A stretch of DNA of 64,000 nucleotides from positions 25,358,001 through 25,422,000 of the forward strand of contig OX419757.1 of NCBI GenBank assembly GCA_948567375.1. The letters are read 5' to 3'. Below the pieces are notes generated by a model. It saw only the letters and a program-made list of their open reading frames with translations, was not told where the DNA came from and made no database searches. Shown piece by piece: positions 42,641 to 54,574 of this stretch; the first letter of the stretch is position 1, and every line of letters begins with the position of its first letter. The translations under genes were made by a program, and so were the position numbers. Source of the stretch: Lunularia cruciata (Eukaryota > Streptophyta > Marchantiopsida > Lunulariales > Lunulariaceae).

Positions 42641-43123
42641 ATGACGGTGCCACTTGCAAATGGGACACTGGAAGCATTACTTACAGCAGCAGTAACACGC
42701 GAGTTTCTCGAAGCAGCTCGCTATGGGGATGTGGAAGATGTGCAGGCCGTAGTCGCTGAAGGAATTCTCGTAGACTCGCAGGACGAGCAAGGCCGAACTG
42801 CCCTACACATGGCCTGTGCGAATGGGCATTTGGAGGTTGTGCAGTACTTGATCGGGCAGGGGGCGGACGTGAATTCGAGGAACGAGGAGGACAATACTCC
42901 TCTCCACTACGCTGCCCTGAATTGCCATACTCCGGTGGTTCAGGAACTCATTGCTAAAGGCTCCGATGCAGCGGCTCTTAACAAGTATGACCGGACTCCT
43001 CTCGATGAGGCACTTGGGAGAAATAACATGGCTGTGGTTGAAGCTATCAATACTGCAGCTGTGGCGCAGTCTCTTGGAACTAGTTCCATCAGCTCCGTGG
43101 AAGTAGAAATTGGCAAGGAGTAG
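42641..43123 (+). CDS. Small ankyrin-repeat protein (plant P16F5.05c-like)
   Basis: 160 residues, intact. After a short N-terminal leader (1-20) comes FLEAARYGDVEDVQAVVAEG, a half repeat. Full ankyrin repeats follow at 51-78 (GRTALHMACANGHLEVVQYLI) and 84-111 (NTPLHYAALNCHTPVVQELI), and a third at 117-136 (DRTPLDEALGRNNMAVVEAI). The tail is acidic. This layout matches a conserved family of small single-domain ankyrin proteins in plants and fungi, likely to bind other proteins in the cytosol or nucleus; the partner is unknown. TTACTTACAG at 42676-42685 could be an intron acceptor, so an upstream exon is possible. Confidence 0.8.
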   Translation: MTVPLANGTLEALLTAAVTREFLEAARYGDVEDVQAVVAEGILVDSQDEQGRTALHMACANGHLEVVQYLIGQGADVNSRNEEDNTPLHYAALNCHTPVVQELIAKGSDAAALNKYDRTPLDEALGRNNMAVVEAINTAAVAQSLGTSSISSVEVEIGKE

Positions 43124-44400
43124 GATGAGTTTCGGACACCTTCCAGGCATGCAGAGAGTACAGTTTGTCAGTGTAGGGATTAGTGTCCGTGAGATAGTGA
43201 TTATCGGGTACAGAGGACCACAGAGATTAGGAGAATACTGAGGTAGGAAATGCCCTTGTATATTATATAGAGATACTTGCGATGTGTAACTCATCAAGGT
43301 GAATGCCGTATTTGTCTCTTGATTGATATCTGAAAAGAAGATTTGTTCTCAACTTGGGGATTTTGTCTCCATGTCTGGCTGTGTGATCTTGTCAGCACTT
43401 CTTTTGTGAATGATTTTAAACGGAGTGGCCACAACAGGTTGCATTCTCCACCTCAGGATATGCTAGCAAAGCACCTGAAAGATCTCCCCCAACCTCTCAT
43501 CAGTTTGGGTATGTTTTCTCTTCTTGTTCATTGATCTTACTCTACTCTTGCGGAGTGTACTCAAATGCTTGCCTAAATCCTATTTCTGCTTGATGCTTGC
43601 ACCACTTCAGTCTTACCGCAGCATTTAAGTTTGAAATCAACTGCAGCTAGTGAATGTTGGGAGCAGCTTGGGTCCTTGATCCCTGCACTTACAATGTAGT
43701 AAATTATGTTTCAAACCTGTATGTGCATGTCGCATCCATTTACTTGGTCAAGATAGTGTTTCTCGCTTTAAACATGCAGTTCCTGTAAGACTGCATCACT
43801 GCCAGTGCTTCTGGCTTTTTTGCTGCTCGCTTTAAGCTCCCAGTTGGCTGTGAGTTGGCTCCATCATCTGATGTAAATCATTGCCGGTTCCATATGTGCG
43901 TACAGTTGCTCTCCTCAATGTGTTCAAAATCTGCTTCAAGATCTTGAGTCTGCAAAATTGCCGTATGCAAGTTGTTACAAAGTGCTAGGTCAATTCAAGT
44001 TCTTATGTTATCCGGAGTATCCCTTCATCTTCAGTAAACTATATCTAGTTACAAATTGCAGCCGGTGACTTTAATAAAGAGACCAGTCTACATCCTTCCA
44101 TTGTAGCCTGAGGACCAGGATGGTTCCAACTTCGAACGTCCTCCATTCTCTAAGACAAGTCAAAGAAAGAACTGTCATAACCTGGATAAAAATGTCCTTG
44201 CTCTTTACAGTTTCGATTCTGTTGGTGGCAGACTCCACATTTCTATTGGACTACGAGAGTTCAACTTTTCGGGGGTACCCAGGAACTTCAAACAGAACAC
44301 AGCAATGCTTATCCGGAGATTAATTCTGGAACTGGAGTAGAAGTGGCAGGTAAAAACTTGTACCAGGTTTTGAAACTTCATATATATCCGGGGAAATCAA
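43124..44400. other. 3' UTR of the ankyrin gene and further sequence, no gene recognised
   Basis: The first 200 bp probably include the 3' UTR of the ankyrin gene. A frame at 44120-44323 starts with a hydrophobic stretch but matches no known family. Composition is like the single-copy stretches elsewhere, and no transposon was recognised. Confidence 0.3.
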
Positions 44401-44415
44401 AATATGATCATACTG

Positions 44416-46688
44416 CGTCTCAGGACTCAAGCGTCCATAGCGCTTGTTGCGATATACTTTATATCCTGTCCTTTTCCACTTCGCTCTCGGTACCCTGTTA
44501 CACTTCGACAGGTTTCTGCAGCCACACCATCCTATAGTTCTCACATTGTTCCACTCCTCCATTCCCCAGCTAATTCACTCCCTATGATTTATCCTTTGCT
44601 CTTTGCCTGATTCATAGGACCTCTGGTGTTCCTACCAGACTACAGCACACGTTTTTTATTTTTATTGTTCACGCACTGCTTACTGGCAGTCTTTTACATA
44701 GTGTTACCTATTTCTCGCAGTCGTTTGCATAGAGTTCTCGATTTCATGGTGGCTTACTAGTCTGTTAGCCATATGTTATGGTCAATTTGTTTCAATTATG
44801 CGTTTGCTTCAAGTTACATTCGATGCATTCTACATTGTGGATGTCTCACTATTCTAGCATTGTGAATCATGTACATCTTGCTTACCGATCATTTACACTT
44901 AACATTTCAGTTCTGGGAACGGCTTTTGTTCTCGTATACCAATATGTATCCTGCTGGCACTATGAGACCGCAATGGCAGGGTTCGTGTTCAGCCGCCTCT
45001 TTGTTTTATCTTGAAACAGATTCTTCTGATTCTTTATACAACATTCAAGCTACACTACAATAGTTGGATTAGGACAGGTAAGTTCATGATATATCAGTCC
45101 AGTCATCATCGGGTTCATGTTCTTGGATGATATGCACATTTTCTATTTATATGAATGATTTCGAGTTTTCACAATTGTATTGGTCTTAAGCTACTTGATG
45201 AATTTCAAACCTTGATAGTTTCAATCTCATTGTATTTGGTTGGGCTGATTCCCATTTTCGCTGATTTAGTGGATTCTCGTGTTAAAGTGCATGCCCAATT
45301 CGTTGTTCTTTGTTAGATTTCGCTCTGTCTTACAAATGAAAAAATTTCCGTGGTTATCATGGGCTTAGTATCTATAGAGACTTAAGAACATCCCTGCTTT
45401 CTGCCAGGCGAGGAGCTCCAGTTCAAGCCCACCAGTACTTTTTCCCAGAGGCATGTATACCATACTGTTGTTTGGGAGTCCTACTTGACTTCTGAATTCA
45501 TATATACACTGTATACTTCACCTTCACCTTAATTCACTTCACCTCTGCTTTCCCATTGACCCGTCCCCTTCCCGTGCAGCGCTGAAGTTTTCTTGCTCCA
45601 CTCTCATATAACTAACGAACCTCTGCTTGACTCTTCCTCATTGTTGTGTCCTGGACTTTCTCTCTACTAGTGAATGTTTGTGATTTCAAGGATCCATAAG
45701 GTATGTCTTGATTTCTTCCCTCATCTTACTCATGTGGATTCTTTTCTTGCTGGACTGATCCTCACTATGTGGCTAAGACTCCAGCACTGACAAATGTGCC
45801 TGCACTTTTGCTAGCCCTTGCTTTACACACTTCCACTTCTGTTCTTTTTGACATTCCCACTCCTTTTGAGTGGCATTTTAGGAGAGCAACCGAGTTTGCC
45901 TTGGCACTCATGAATTTTTGAGCAGAAACTCGGTATGAGGGGTACTGACAATTGCTCAGCTACTTCGGCACTGCACGAGGCACTGATGAAGTCGCAGGTG
46001 TTTTCATGAAGGTTTACTATGGCCATCTTCTGCTTCCCTTTGCTGTTTAGCGTCTCAGGACTCAAGCGTCCATAACGCTTGTTGCGATATACTTTATATC
46101 CTGTCCTTTTTCGCTTCGCTCTCGGTACCCTGTTACACTTCGACAGGTTTCCGCAGCCACACCATCCTATAGCTCTCACATTGTTCCACTCCTCCATTCC
46201 CCAGCTAATTCACTCCCTATGATTTATCCTTTGCTCTTTGCCTGATTCATAGGACCTCTGGTGTTCCTACCAGACTACAGCACACGTTTTTTATTTTTAT
46301 TATTGTTCACGCACTGCTTACTGGCAGTCTTTTACATAGTGTTACCTATTTCTCGCAGTCGTTTGCATAGAGTTCTCGATTCCATGGTGGCTTACTAGTC
46401 TGTTATCCATATGTTATTGTCAATTTGTGTTACCTATTTCTCGCAGTCGTTTGCATAGAGTTCTCGATTTCATGGTGGCTTACTAGTCTGTTAGCCATAT
46501 GTTATTGTCAATTTGTTTCAATTATGCGTTTGCTTCAAGTTACATCCAATGCATTCTACATGGTGGATTTCTCACTATTCTAGCCTTGTGAATCATGTAC
46601 ATCTTGCTTACCGATCATTTACACTTTATGAGTTCTGGATAACCCGTTCCCCAGAACAGAAGCAGAACGGCTTCTGTTCTCGTATACC
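44416..46688 (+). mobile_element. R-family composite retroposon with a perfect 15-bp target duplication
   Basis: The insertion is flanked by AATATGATCATACTG at 44401-44415 and 46689-46703. It starts inside an R unit (44416 to about 44938, ending GTATACC). It then has about 500 bp of other sequence (44939-45438, with a donor-like CAGGTAAGTT at 45076 and an acceptor-like CTGCCAG at about 45403). It ends with a near full-length R unit (45439-46688). The orientation is plus, opposite to the Copia-borne R copies. The arrangement suggests a single RNA that carried one partial and one full R unit. Confidence 0.8.
46339..46514 (+). repeat. Tandem duplication of an 88-bp unit inside an R copy
   Basis: GTGTTACCTATTTCTCGCAG starts at 46339 and again at 46427, giving an 88-bp period and two near-identical units (CGATTCCATGG against CGATTTCATGG, TTATCC against TTAGCC). 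Other R copies have one unit. Confidence 0.85.
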
Positions 46689-46703
46689 AATATGATCATA
46701 CTG

Positions 46704-47489
46704 CCTACACGCCTTTCCTTTTGATGTCTGATTGATACCATCTGTGTCATAAAGCGACTTTACGGAGTAGAAAGGAGCTGTGGACTTCTATACGAGGTAA
46801 AGTTGATTGCCTGTGCGGGAAATGTGGGTTCTTGTATGATGATCCTGGTTGGTGTATGATACTCCAAGCAGGATGAACTAGTACTGTGCTACGAGAATTC
46901 TCTTACGGTTCTTGGTTTTTTTATAGATCTCTTTAGCAGATTGAAGAATTTGATTGAGATAGTATTTGACAGAATTATAGAAAACCGGTTCATTCACTGT
47001 ATCATACCTTCCGCCTCTCGATTTTATCTGTCGTCCGTAGATTTCAATATTGGGAACTGGACAGGAACTGGACACAGTTTCATTACTTTAAGGGAACTGT
47101 ACAGCACTTAAGAAAACTTTTCTGTCCAAGATATGTCACCAAGATCTTACAAAAAGTTGGTTCTAGCTTTGCGTAGTGCACCGACAATCATGCATGGAAA
47201 CCAGAACCAAATGCAGCCTCGATGCATGGTAATCAGTGCGTGACATCCATCTCCCCAACAGTACTGTTGGTGCACAATTGTCTTGTTTTTCTGGTTTCTC
47301 AAGAATGCACCACCTATAAGAATCAATTGAGAGTTCACAAGCTTTTTGATCACCCGTCCTCTTCACGCTAGCGGGGGAGCGTCTCACTCACCACCGGGAT
47401 ATGGGACCAAACATTAGTAGTTACTTGCTGATTTTCATACTCGGGATAGGAGTAAAAATGTTAATTGCGACAGTTGTAGAAGAAACCAA
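46704..47489. other. Non-coding stretch after the R composite, no gene recognised
   Basis: Only short frames with no recognisable domain are present. No transposon family seen elsewhere in the window extends into it. Confidence 0.3.
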
Positions 47490-47566
47490 GAAAAAGGATG
47501 GGAAGGATGGGAAGATTCCATCAAGTTGGACATGGTAGAGACAAAAGAGGTAAAATGGGGTTAATG
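47490..47566 (-). mobile_element. Degraded family B LINE 3' tail fragment
   Basis: GGATGGGAAGATTCCATCAAG, GGTAGAGACAAAAGAGGTAA and AATGGGGTTAATG line up with the tail at 20960-21052. The hairpin has lost one arm (GGGGTTAATG in place of GGGGCTAAGCCCC), so it is the oldest of the copies. Confidence 0.55.
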
Positions 47567-49439
47567 TCTAATAGTTCGGACATGATAAACCTGCCATACC
47601 GCAGGTAAGATTTCAGAGTCATGCAAGTTGCAAGGTCTACAAATAATTGGAGCATCCAAAAAAGCTGTCATGTTATTTGTAATGTCGCATCTAGATACTT
47701 GGACATCGGAGTTCCAATGATAATAGTTAGAGTTATTTTAGTAGTTTCTCAGAGATTATTTTTTGACGGTCAGATTTTGTGTTTGGGATATTGATTTCAT
47801 GATGGAGCCCACCATCATTTTGCACCGTTCGCGTCATTGAGTGTGCCGTCAGTGGGATCGTTAGGGTTTCAGAGCTAGCTCGAGTCCAGGAGTATAGTTT
47901 TGAAATGAGCTCCAGAGAGCTCACTTCTCTGATGTTGAGCTTTCGAGTTCTTGGTTATGGTGTACAGAGGTCGGCAAACGTCTCTTGGATTCTCTTTGCT
48001 TGAGTGTGTGTGGCTTTATTGTAATCAATGCCAAGTTATTGGCAGTTTATAGAGTGACAGATCAAACACTGATCTGAGTTGAGTTGAGTTGAGAGTGGTA
48101 AGCAATCTGATTACATCAGAGAAGTGAAATCAGGAGGAAATCGGGTGCAAGAACTTTGAGTGTTGGTGGTATCTCCAAGCTCAGTGGATTGTTGGTAGCT
48201 CGATTCAAGTTCAGTGTTTCCCTAGTGTGCAGAAGCTCATTCGATTGATGCAGATTTTACAGTAAGACAAACGGTATGCTGAAGCGTCGGCCAAATTTTG
48301 AGGAAAGAAGGGGCAAATTTCGAGCAGTGGTTGTGATTTTGAGCTCAAGAGGTGAAGGTAGGACCAATTTGCTGCGAGTTGGGCTCAGAAAGTCAAATTG
48401 AAGATGGAGTTGGGAAGTTATTCTCATGAATTTGTGATTTGGAAAAACTCGTGTTGTCAATTTGGCTCGAGTGGAAAGTTAACGAGGGACTTGGCAAACA
48501 TCCAACTTTAGAGTTTACGTCAGATTCTGGTGGGAATTTACATCAGATTTTGGCTAGATTTGGAAGAATTTCGCTGGTTTGGAGGAGTTTCGTAGATTTG
48601 GAGAAGTTTCGTCAATTTTGGAGGAGATTCGAAGTGGCAAGAAGAAAAATCTCATTTGGCTGAATTTTGACATTTAGAGGTTTTGAAGTTGTGGGCTATG
48701 AGAGGCTACGAAGGCCTAGAAGGGCCAGCTTATTAGCGTGAGGCTAGCTAATTTAGAGTAAATATTGTTCATTGGTTGGCAAAATTTATCTTTCTTGTTA
48801 GATTATACGCAACAAGGTTTGACCCCTAGATCTCTTGTTCCTAGATTGGTACTCTAGCTAGCTGGTCCACCTTCATTTGTTATCATAGTGATTGTGTCAC
48901 TGTTATCTATACACATGTAGCTTTGGCTAGGAGAGGCAGTTTGATCTCATTCTCGGTGATCTTAGTAGTTTAAGATTTAGATACAAACTTCTCTTATGTC
49001 AAATATCAAATGGTGGTAGAGTCAGTCCCGTATTGTGTGATGGAGGGTTTTTGTTTAAATTTCTTGTGATTGGACCCATTCCATTCTCTGTTTCTTGTTT
49101 GTGCACCACGTTCGTGAGAGTGACTTTTGAGCGCTGGTGCTTTGGTGTGCTCTCGGTGGTGAGGCTGGAGTGATGACCAGTCAGACTATCTTTGTTTCTC
49201 TCCGGTGAGGCAAGAAGTGATGACCTGCAGACCGTGAGAGTGCGTGTTATGATGACAGGTTATAGATTGCCTTTTCCTTTAGTGTAATTATCTCGGTTAG
49301 AGTTACATTAGTGGGTGGTGCTTAGTTGGTATTGGCACTTGGTGGTGTTGGCACTTGGTAGGGTACTTGCGGTTACGACTTGCGGTTGCAGTTGGTGGTT
49401 CGGGTTTGCTGTTGCGGTTATTTGGTCACAACGGAGTTC
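47567..49439 (+). other. Leader (and probable 5' LTR) of the Gypsy-like element
   Basis: The stretch precedes gag and has no long frame. At about 49012 ATGGTGGTAGAGTCAGTCCC could be a primer binding site just after an LTR, but no tRNA could be assigned. At 48553-48631 a degenerate 20-26 bp repeat of the form GATTTGGAGAAGTTTCG occurs three or four times, and GAGTTGAGTTGAGTTGAGAG is at about 48076. The second LTR is not in the window, so the LTR limits are unknown. Confidence 0.35.
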
Positions 49440-50460
49440 TTTGGGGATTCCAAAGGAGATAACTCTACAGTACGTAATGGGTTTACTCTGAGTGGTGCTC
49501 GGTATCAGTCTGTATCTCAGGTCCCAATGAGGGAGGAGATTGACTCTGAGTTGGAGTTCGACACAAGAGCTGATTCAGTTGAGAGTGCACTTGGTGTGTC
49601 CGCACCGTTGTTGTGGGACATGGACAAGATTTATGGGCCTCCAAAGGCCCTAGGCGTTACTTTGGTACAATGGGTATCATTGAGTTGGATGGCTTCATCC
49701 AGAAGTTTGATAGTTGGTGTGATTTGCAGTAGATACGGAACCCAACTTTGTTTACACCCTTCATGGCATGGAAGGGGTTGTTTCAACACTTGGAGTGTCC
49801 GCCGATGGATGACTACCATGAATTCAAGAGAGTTCATTTGGAGGAGATTGAGTTATGGAGACAATATTGGTCTCCACACTATGTCTCCATCATTTCACGC
49901 TCAGTGGCCAGGAGTAGATCTGCTGTACCTATGAGTTCTAGCTCGAGTAGTGTGGGTGGAGCTAGTGGAGATGCACTAGTTGGAGATAGTGCTACTACGA
50001 GTGGAGGTATCGTTGCAGGAGGTGGTGTGGTATCGGGGTTTAACCCCGTGGTGGAGTGCTTTCTATGTTTGAGGTAGAACTACTAGGAAGTGCAGACTGA
50101 CAAGTTGAGGAGCTTGTAGGAATTCCAACAGAAGGCTAGAGAGAGCATATGCAAGGCATACACTCGCATGAGGCGGCCGATCAGTTTCACTCAAGGAGTT
50201 ATTGAGGCCCAAGTAGTCAAGTTTTGGTATGGGATACTGGACAAGGAGTTGCAACGTAGAGTTCGTGATGCTACGTTGTTACAGGCTACTTCGTCTACTT
50301 TGGCAGTGGTCTTTGGTTTGGATCAGCGTATTGAGCTCAACATGGTGGAGGAGAGAGTAATGACATCTAGATTTGGTAGAGAGATTTCATCCACAGTTGT
50401 GACTTTTTCTAGAGTGCAACAGAGTGCACCATGCCCAATTGGTTTTTGAGGACAATGTGG
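49440..50460 (+). pseudogene. Gypsy-like gag (capsid region)
   Basis: The first part is in one frame (49440-49720) and continues in a second (49748-50448) with in-frame stops near 50074 and 50116. Recognisable gag features are FMAWKGLFQHLECPPMDDYH, the AYTRMRRPISF region and a Leu/Arg-rich capsid-like helix segment (LDKELQRRVRDATLLQATSS). It leads into the zinc knuckles. Its structure fits Gypsy gag, and no function remains. Confidence 0.7.
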
Positions 50461-50521
50461 ACAGCTCAGATCCTATGGAGCGAGTGGAGGGCCTAGTGGA
50501 GTTAGACCTTTACCCTCATTT

Positions 50522-51554
50522 TTGGGTCAGCAGCAACCAGTAAGTGGTGGTGTTGCTTGTTGGACTTGTGGTGGACCTCATCATCGAAGAGAATGTACTC
50601 ATGCAGTGGACCTGATACCTTGGGTGTATCACAGCCAACACAGAGGCAGTGTGAGCATTGCCACAGATTTGGCCACACTAGTGACCGGTGTTTTGACCTA
50701 CACCCAGAGTTACGGAGTGGTCGGGCTGCTATGGCAGGTAGTAGAGGAGCTCCAATTCATGGAGGACGAGGTGGTAGAGGATCTACACCTAGTAGGTGTG
50801 CAGTACCTGCCCTTACTTTTGACACAACTATGGTTACTCGGATTGAGCAATTGGAGTAGAGATTGGCTAGTATGGCTATTGTTCAGAGGAGATCAGATTT
50901 GGGTGCTGAGGCTTCCACCTCATATGCTGGTGATAGAGATGCTTTGGACTTCATGTGCGGAGCAGCACAGGTGGATGCATCTGCAGCAGTGACTAGGAGT
51001 GCAGTACGTGCTCCAAAGCCTAGAGGAGCATTAGTGGAGTTGGACCCACAAAGAGGAGAGGTTGGGAGACAGGTCAGATTTCCCCAGTCTGTCACGCTAT
51101 CTGAGGTATTGCAGACGACATCCATGGTTCCTAGACGTCTCAGTGCATGTGTGGTAGGTGGTGATGGAGTACATGATGGACTACTTACTAGTCAACCACC
51201 TGCTACTACACAAACTGAGTCTAGCATGATGTTGGGACCGACTAAGTTGATTATGCAGCGTCCTCTATTTTTGGCCAATGACATGTTTACATTGGGAGTT
51301 GACCCAACCCCAGTGTTCCGGTTGGCTGTCACGTGGTGTGAGAGTAGGGATGGTGAGGTTCCTACTACCAGAGCAGAGGTGGTTGGTAGTGGAGCTGACT
51401 TGGTTGAGGAACATGAGATTCGTTCAGCGACCAATGGTTTATGGCATACAACAACGGCTAGGTTGGAGGAGTTGCCAGCTAGACCAACCTTTGAGAGAGC
51501 GCGGTTTACACCTAGTGTTGTCCTATTGGATAACCAGAGGGGATTTTTTGTTTG
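50522..51554 (+). pseudogene. Gypsy-like nucleocapsid: two zinc knuckles and linker
   Basis: A CCHC-like knuckle (CWTCGGPHHRREC) is at about 50557 in one frame. After a frameshift a canonical one (CEHCHRFGHTSDRC) follows at about 50656-50697. The remaining linker (50863-51554) is of low conservation and open apart from a TAG at 50857. It joins the protease region with another frame change at 51555. Confidence 0.8.
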
Positions 51555-52618
51555 GTAGAACCTTCAAGGAAGGTCTATACACCACAGAGAGTCTTGTTAG
51601 ACTCTGGTGCAAAACTCTTTATGTCAAGGAAGGCTGCAATTGTCGGTCTGGAGTTACGGAAGACCGATGTAGAGAGGTGTCCATTTCAGATCCAGACATC
51701 TCTAGGTGGTGGTTCGACATAGTACATCACACGTGAGGAGCTTGTTGTCCAGGTTCAACCTGGCCATCCGACTGATAGCTCGGTGGTGAGAGCTCAGGCT
51801 ATTGCAACAATAGTTGAGTCATATGATGTGCTAGTTGGGGGAGCAGTGTTATACCTCATGGGTTTCAACATTGACTATTGGGAAGAGATAACCTCTTATA
51901 GACCTGGTTGGCAGTTTGGTGAGGGATGGGTATATCGCCTACCAGTACGCTTCAGTAGTGGCAGTCTTGGCTCACTACAGTCCGGGACCATGGGAGCATC
52001 AGTTTTAGCTTTCAGTGGTGCAATTACTTGGCCTGGTGACTTGTTGGAGTGGAACGCCCATGCAGAGGATACTCCAATACTAGAGAAGATCACTCGACTT
52101 TGGAGTACGAGTGGGATTGTTCCATCCACCTTGGATATTCTATTGTGGAGTTTAGAGGAGGCATTGCAGCAACATGCACATCAGTTGGTGCAGCAGGCTT
52201 GGAGTGGAGCCTTTGTATCATCAAGAGATGAGTATGAGGATGAGCCTCTAGAGGCGATTGCTTTGACACCTGTGGATACCACACTCATTGCTTGGCAGTA
52301 TCTTGTAGAGGGGATATGCCTATTGGAGTTGTTTGGTGGGATTAGCACCGGACTAGTTGCGGTATTACATGCGGGTATAGCAGTACAGAGGTACTTGTAT
52401 GTAGAGAGAGATGAGACTGCTAGGCGAGTCTCTCTATATCATATGGCAAACTTGGCCTATCGGGTATCCGGAGTTATTACCAATGTCAGCAGTTAGAGGT
52501 TACCAAAAGGCCCTACCAGCTGACATTTCCTTACGGAGGGCGCATGACCTAGAGAGACATGGACCTATTCATTTGGTGATTTCTGGATGGCCATGTTAGG
52601 GACATACAAGTGCTGGTA
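51555..52618 (+). pseudogene. Gypsy aspartic protease fused to the N-terminal half of a DNMT3-like cytosine-5 methyltransferase
   Basis: The protease part begins VEPSRKVYTPQRVLLDSGAK (51555 on), with the DSG active-site triad, and continues through SYDVLVGGAVLYLMGF. A TAG is at about 51720. The methyltransferase follows: motif I LLELFGGISTGLVAVLHAG (about 52330-52390), then, after a one-base frameshift near 52460, YPELLPMSAVRGY and HLVISGWPC (52567-52596), motif IV with the catalytic Cys. The next codon is TAG where PCQG needs CAG. The frame then stops at LINE A3 at 52618. Gene order and motifs match DNMT3-type enzymes, not chromomethylases. Confidence 0.82.
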
Positions 52619-52740
52619 CTTTGAGCCTATTGCACTTCTAGAGGTGATCAAGGAGCAGTTCTTACAAGGAGCAGTTTTAGAGATGAGATTTTCCCAAAAC
52701 TTCAAATAGTCATATCTCAGTACTTGCTCATCCAAACCTT

Positions 52741-53132
52741 ATGATTTTGGTCTTGTTTGAAGCGCCTCGCCAAGAGCTTTCCATGGACACAAAGATTATT
52801 TCCAAGGCCATAGTGTGTGAGTTTATTGCTCATTCTTTGAGAGTCTATGATCTTCACATTTTGCAAGCATATAGATTGGGACAACAAGGTGCACAACCAA
52901 GAAGCATTTTGGTGAGGTTTGGCTCAGAAACTCAAAGGAATACAGTGATGGATAACAAGGCTATACTGAGGGGCGGCGTATTTGGTTGGACCTTGATCTC
53001 ACACCTCTCCAATGGCAAGCAAAGAAGGGAGAATTAGCAAAAGTGAAGGAGGCTCAACAAGCAGGTTTTGTTGCATTCTTGAGAGACAATAGAGCTGTGA
53101 TCACCCAAAGAAAGTTGTCAACTACCGCATAG
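52741..53132 (+). pseudogene. LINE A3 ORF1 remnant
   Basis: It starts directly from LINE 5' UTR sequence into the middle of the ORF1 RNA-binding domain (SKAIVCEFIAHSLRVYDLHI). A one-base deletion near 52970 shifts the frame. The correct frame resumes and ends in TAG at 53130-53132, the conserved ORF1/ORF2 stop, followed by CAA TTC. Confidence 0.8.
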
Positions 53133-54574
53133 CAATTCCAGACCCTTAGAGTGTTGTTTTGGAATGTTCATGGTCTCACACATACCAAGTACTCAAGCGC
53201 TAAACCTATGTGGGATGATTCTGATCTGATCAATCTTGTGGAGACATGGGAACATGAAGGAAACACCATTCAAGACATTGAAGGTTTCATTCTTGTTGGT
53301 TCAAGTTGGAACAAGCGGAGGCATCACAGAGGAAGGGGCTTTGGAGGTATTGCTACTTACGTCAGATTTGGCTTTGAAAAATCAGTCTCTCTGATAGGTC
53401 AAGACTCAAGTGGACAATACCAATGGCTGAGGATTGGAGGAGTTGATACACCTTGCTTCCTTGCTGTTTGTTACTTTGCCCCATTGACATCACCAATCTA
53501 TTCAAGCGGATCTCTCAACACCATGCAGCCTTTCCACTCCTTGACAAAGGATGTGTTGGAATTTCAAAGTAAAGGTGCAATACTTATTCTTGGTGATTTC
53601 AATGCTAGGATCCAAACCTTTCAGATTCCTGAGTTTAGTGACCTTGAGAATGACCCTTTCCATAGTTTGATAGATCATTCTAGTGCTTGGTCCCGCTCTT
53701 CCAAAGATCTCATATCCAACTCCATGAGTGAGCACTTTTTGAGCTTTGGTACCAATTGTAGCTTGAAGATCTTGAATGGCCTTTCTCAATTTCTAGAAAC
53801 TTGTAAGAGCACATGCTTTAATTCTGGTGGATCCAACATTGTAGATTATATGCTCACCTCACCCAATGATATACACATTGTCTCAGATTGTGTTGTTTTA
53901 GATCCTCAACCTGAATCTAACCATGCACCTTTATCTTGTGTCATCATTCTTTCTTGCCTCAATAGAACCACATTACCTATTGACCATGCCTTTAGAGGGA
54001 AACTCCGTCTCAATTTTCACAAGCGAGATTTGTACCAACAAGCTATCCATGAGAAATTGAGCTCTATGGAGTGGAGTTCTGATTTTCAACAACGTAGTGA
54101 TCAATTGGTTGAACTTCTTCAATCTACATCAACAACTCTATTTCCACGAGGTTTTCACAGGAAGAGACTTGGTCTCCCTTGCAATAGGTGGTTTGATGTT
54201 GACTGTAAAATTGCAAGGATCAAAGCTATGGATAGGTCTCTTGATCAGATTGCACAAAATCAGGCTTTTGTCTCTTATAGAAAGTTGGTGAAGTGCAAGA
54301 AGCGAGCACTCTTGAGACTCAAGGGGGATGAGTTGAGCATTGAATTGAGGAGCAATCCTAAGGCTTTTTGGCAAAAAGTAACCATCAGATCTCCATTTCC
54401 ATCGCTGGACGTGAATGAGTTTTGTGAATATGTGAAGGATCTGTACTTTTACCCTGATGCTCCAAGCATGGCACCTTGCCTTGGATCTGCTCTCACCATC
54501 TCTGAAGCTAATGTCCAGTACCAATTGAAGAAGTTGGCCAATAGTAAGGCTGAAGACCTTGATGGACTATGTGT
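53133..54574 (+). pseudogene. LINE A3 ORF2, endonuclease and start of RT linker
   Basis: Open from the TAG at 53130 through the endonuclease (LFWNVHGL, ETWEHEG, GDFNAR) to the linker. The SDH motif is SNHAPL here. There is no in-frame ATG near the start. The frame is ended by LINE A5 at 54574 after GLCV, and the RT continues at 55174. Confidence 0.85.

Noticed and set aside
52617-52665. A separate small LINE insertion before A3
   Set aside because: The 50-bp ORF2 piece joins the A3 5' UTR directly and only the outer TGGTA repeats match. It is better read as a chimeric 5' end from template switching.
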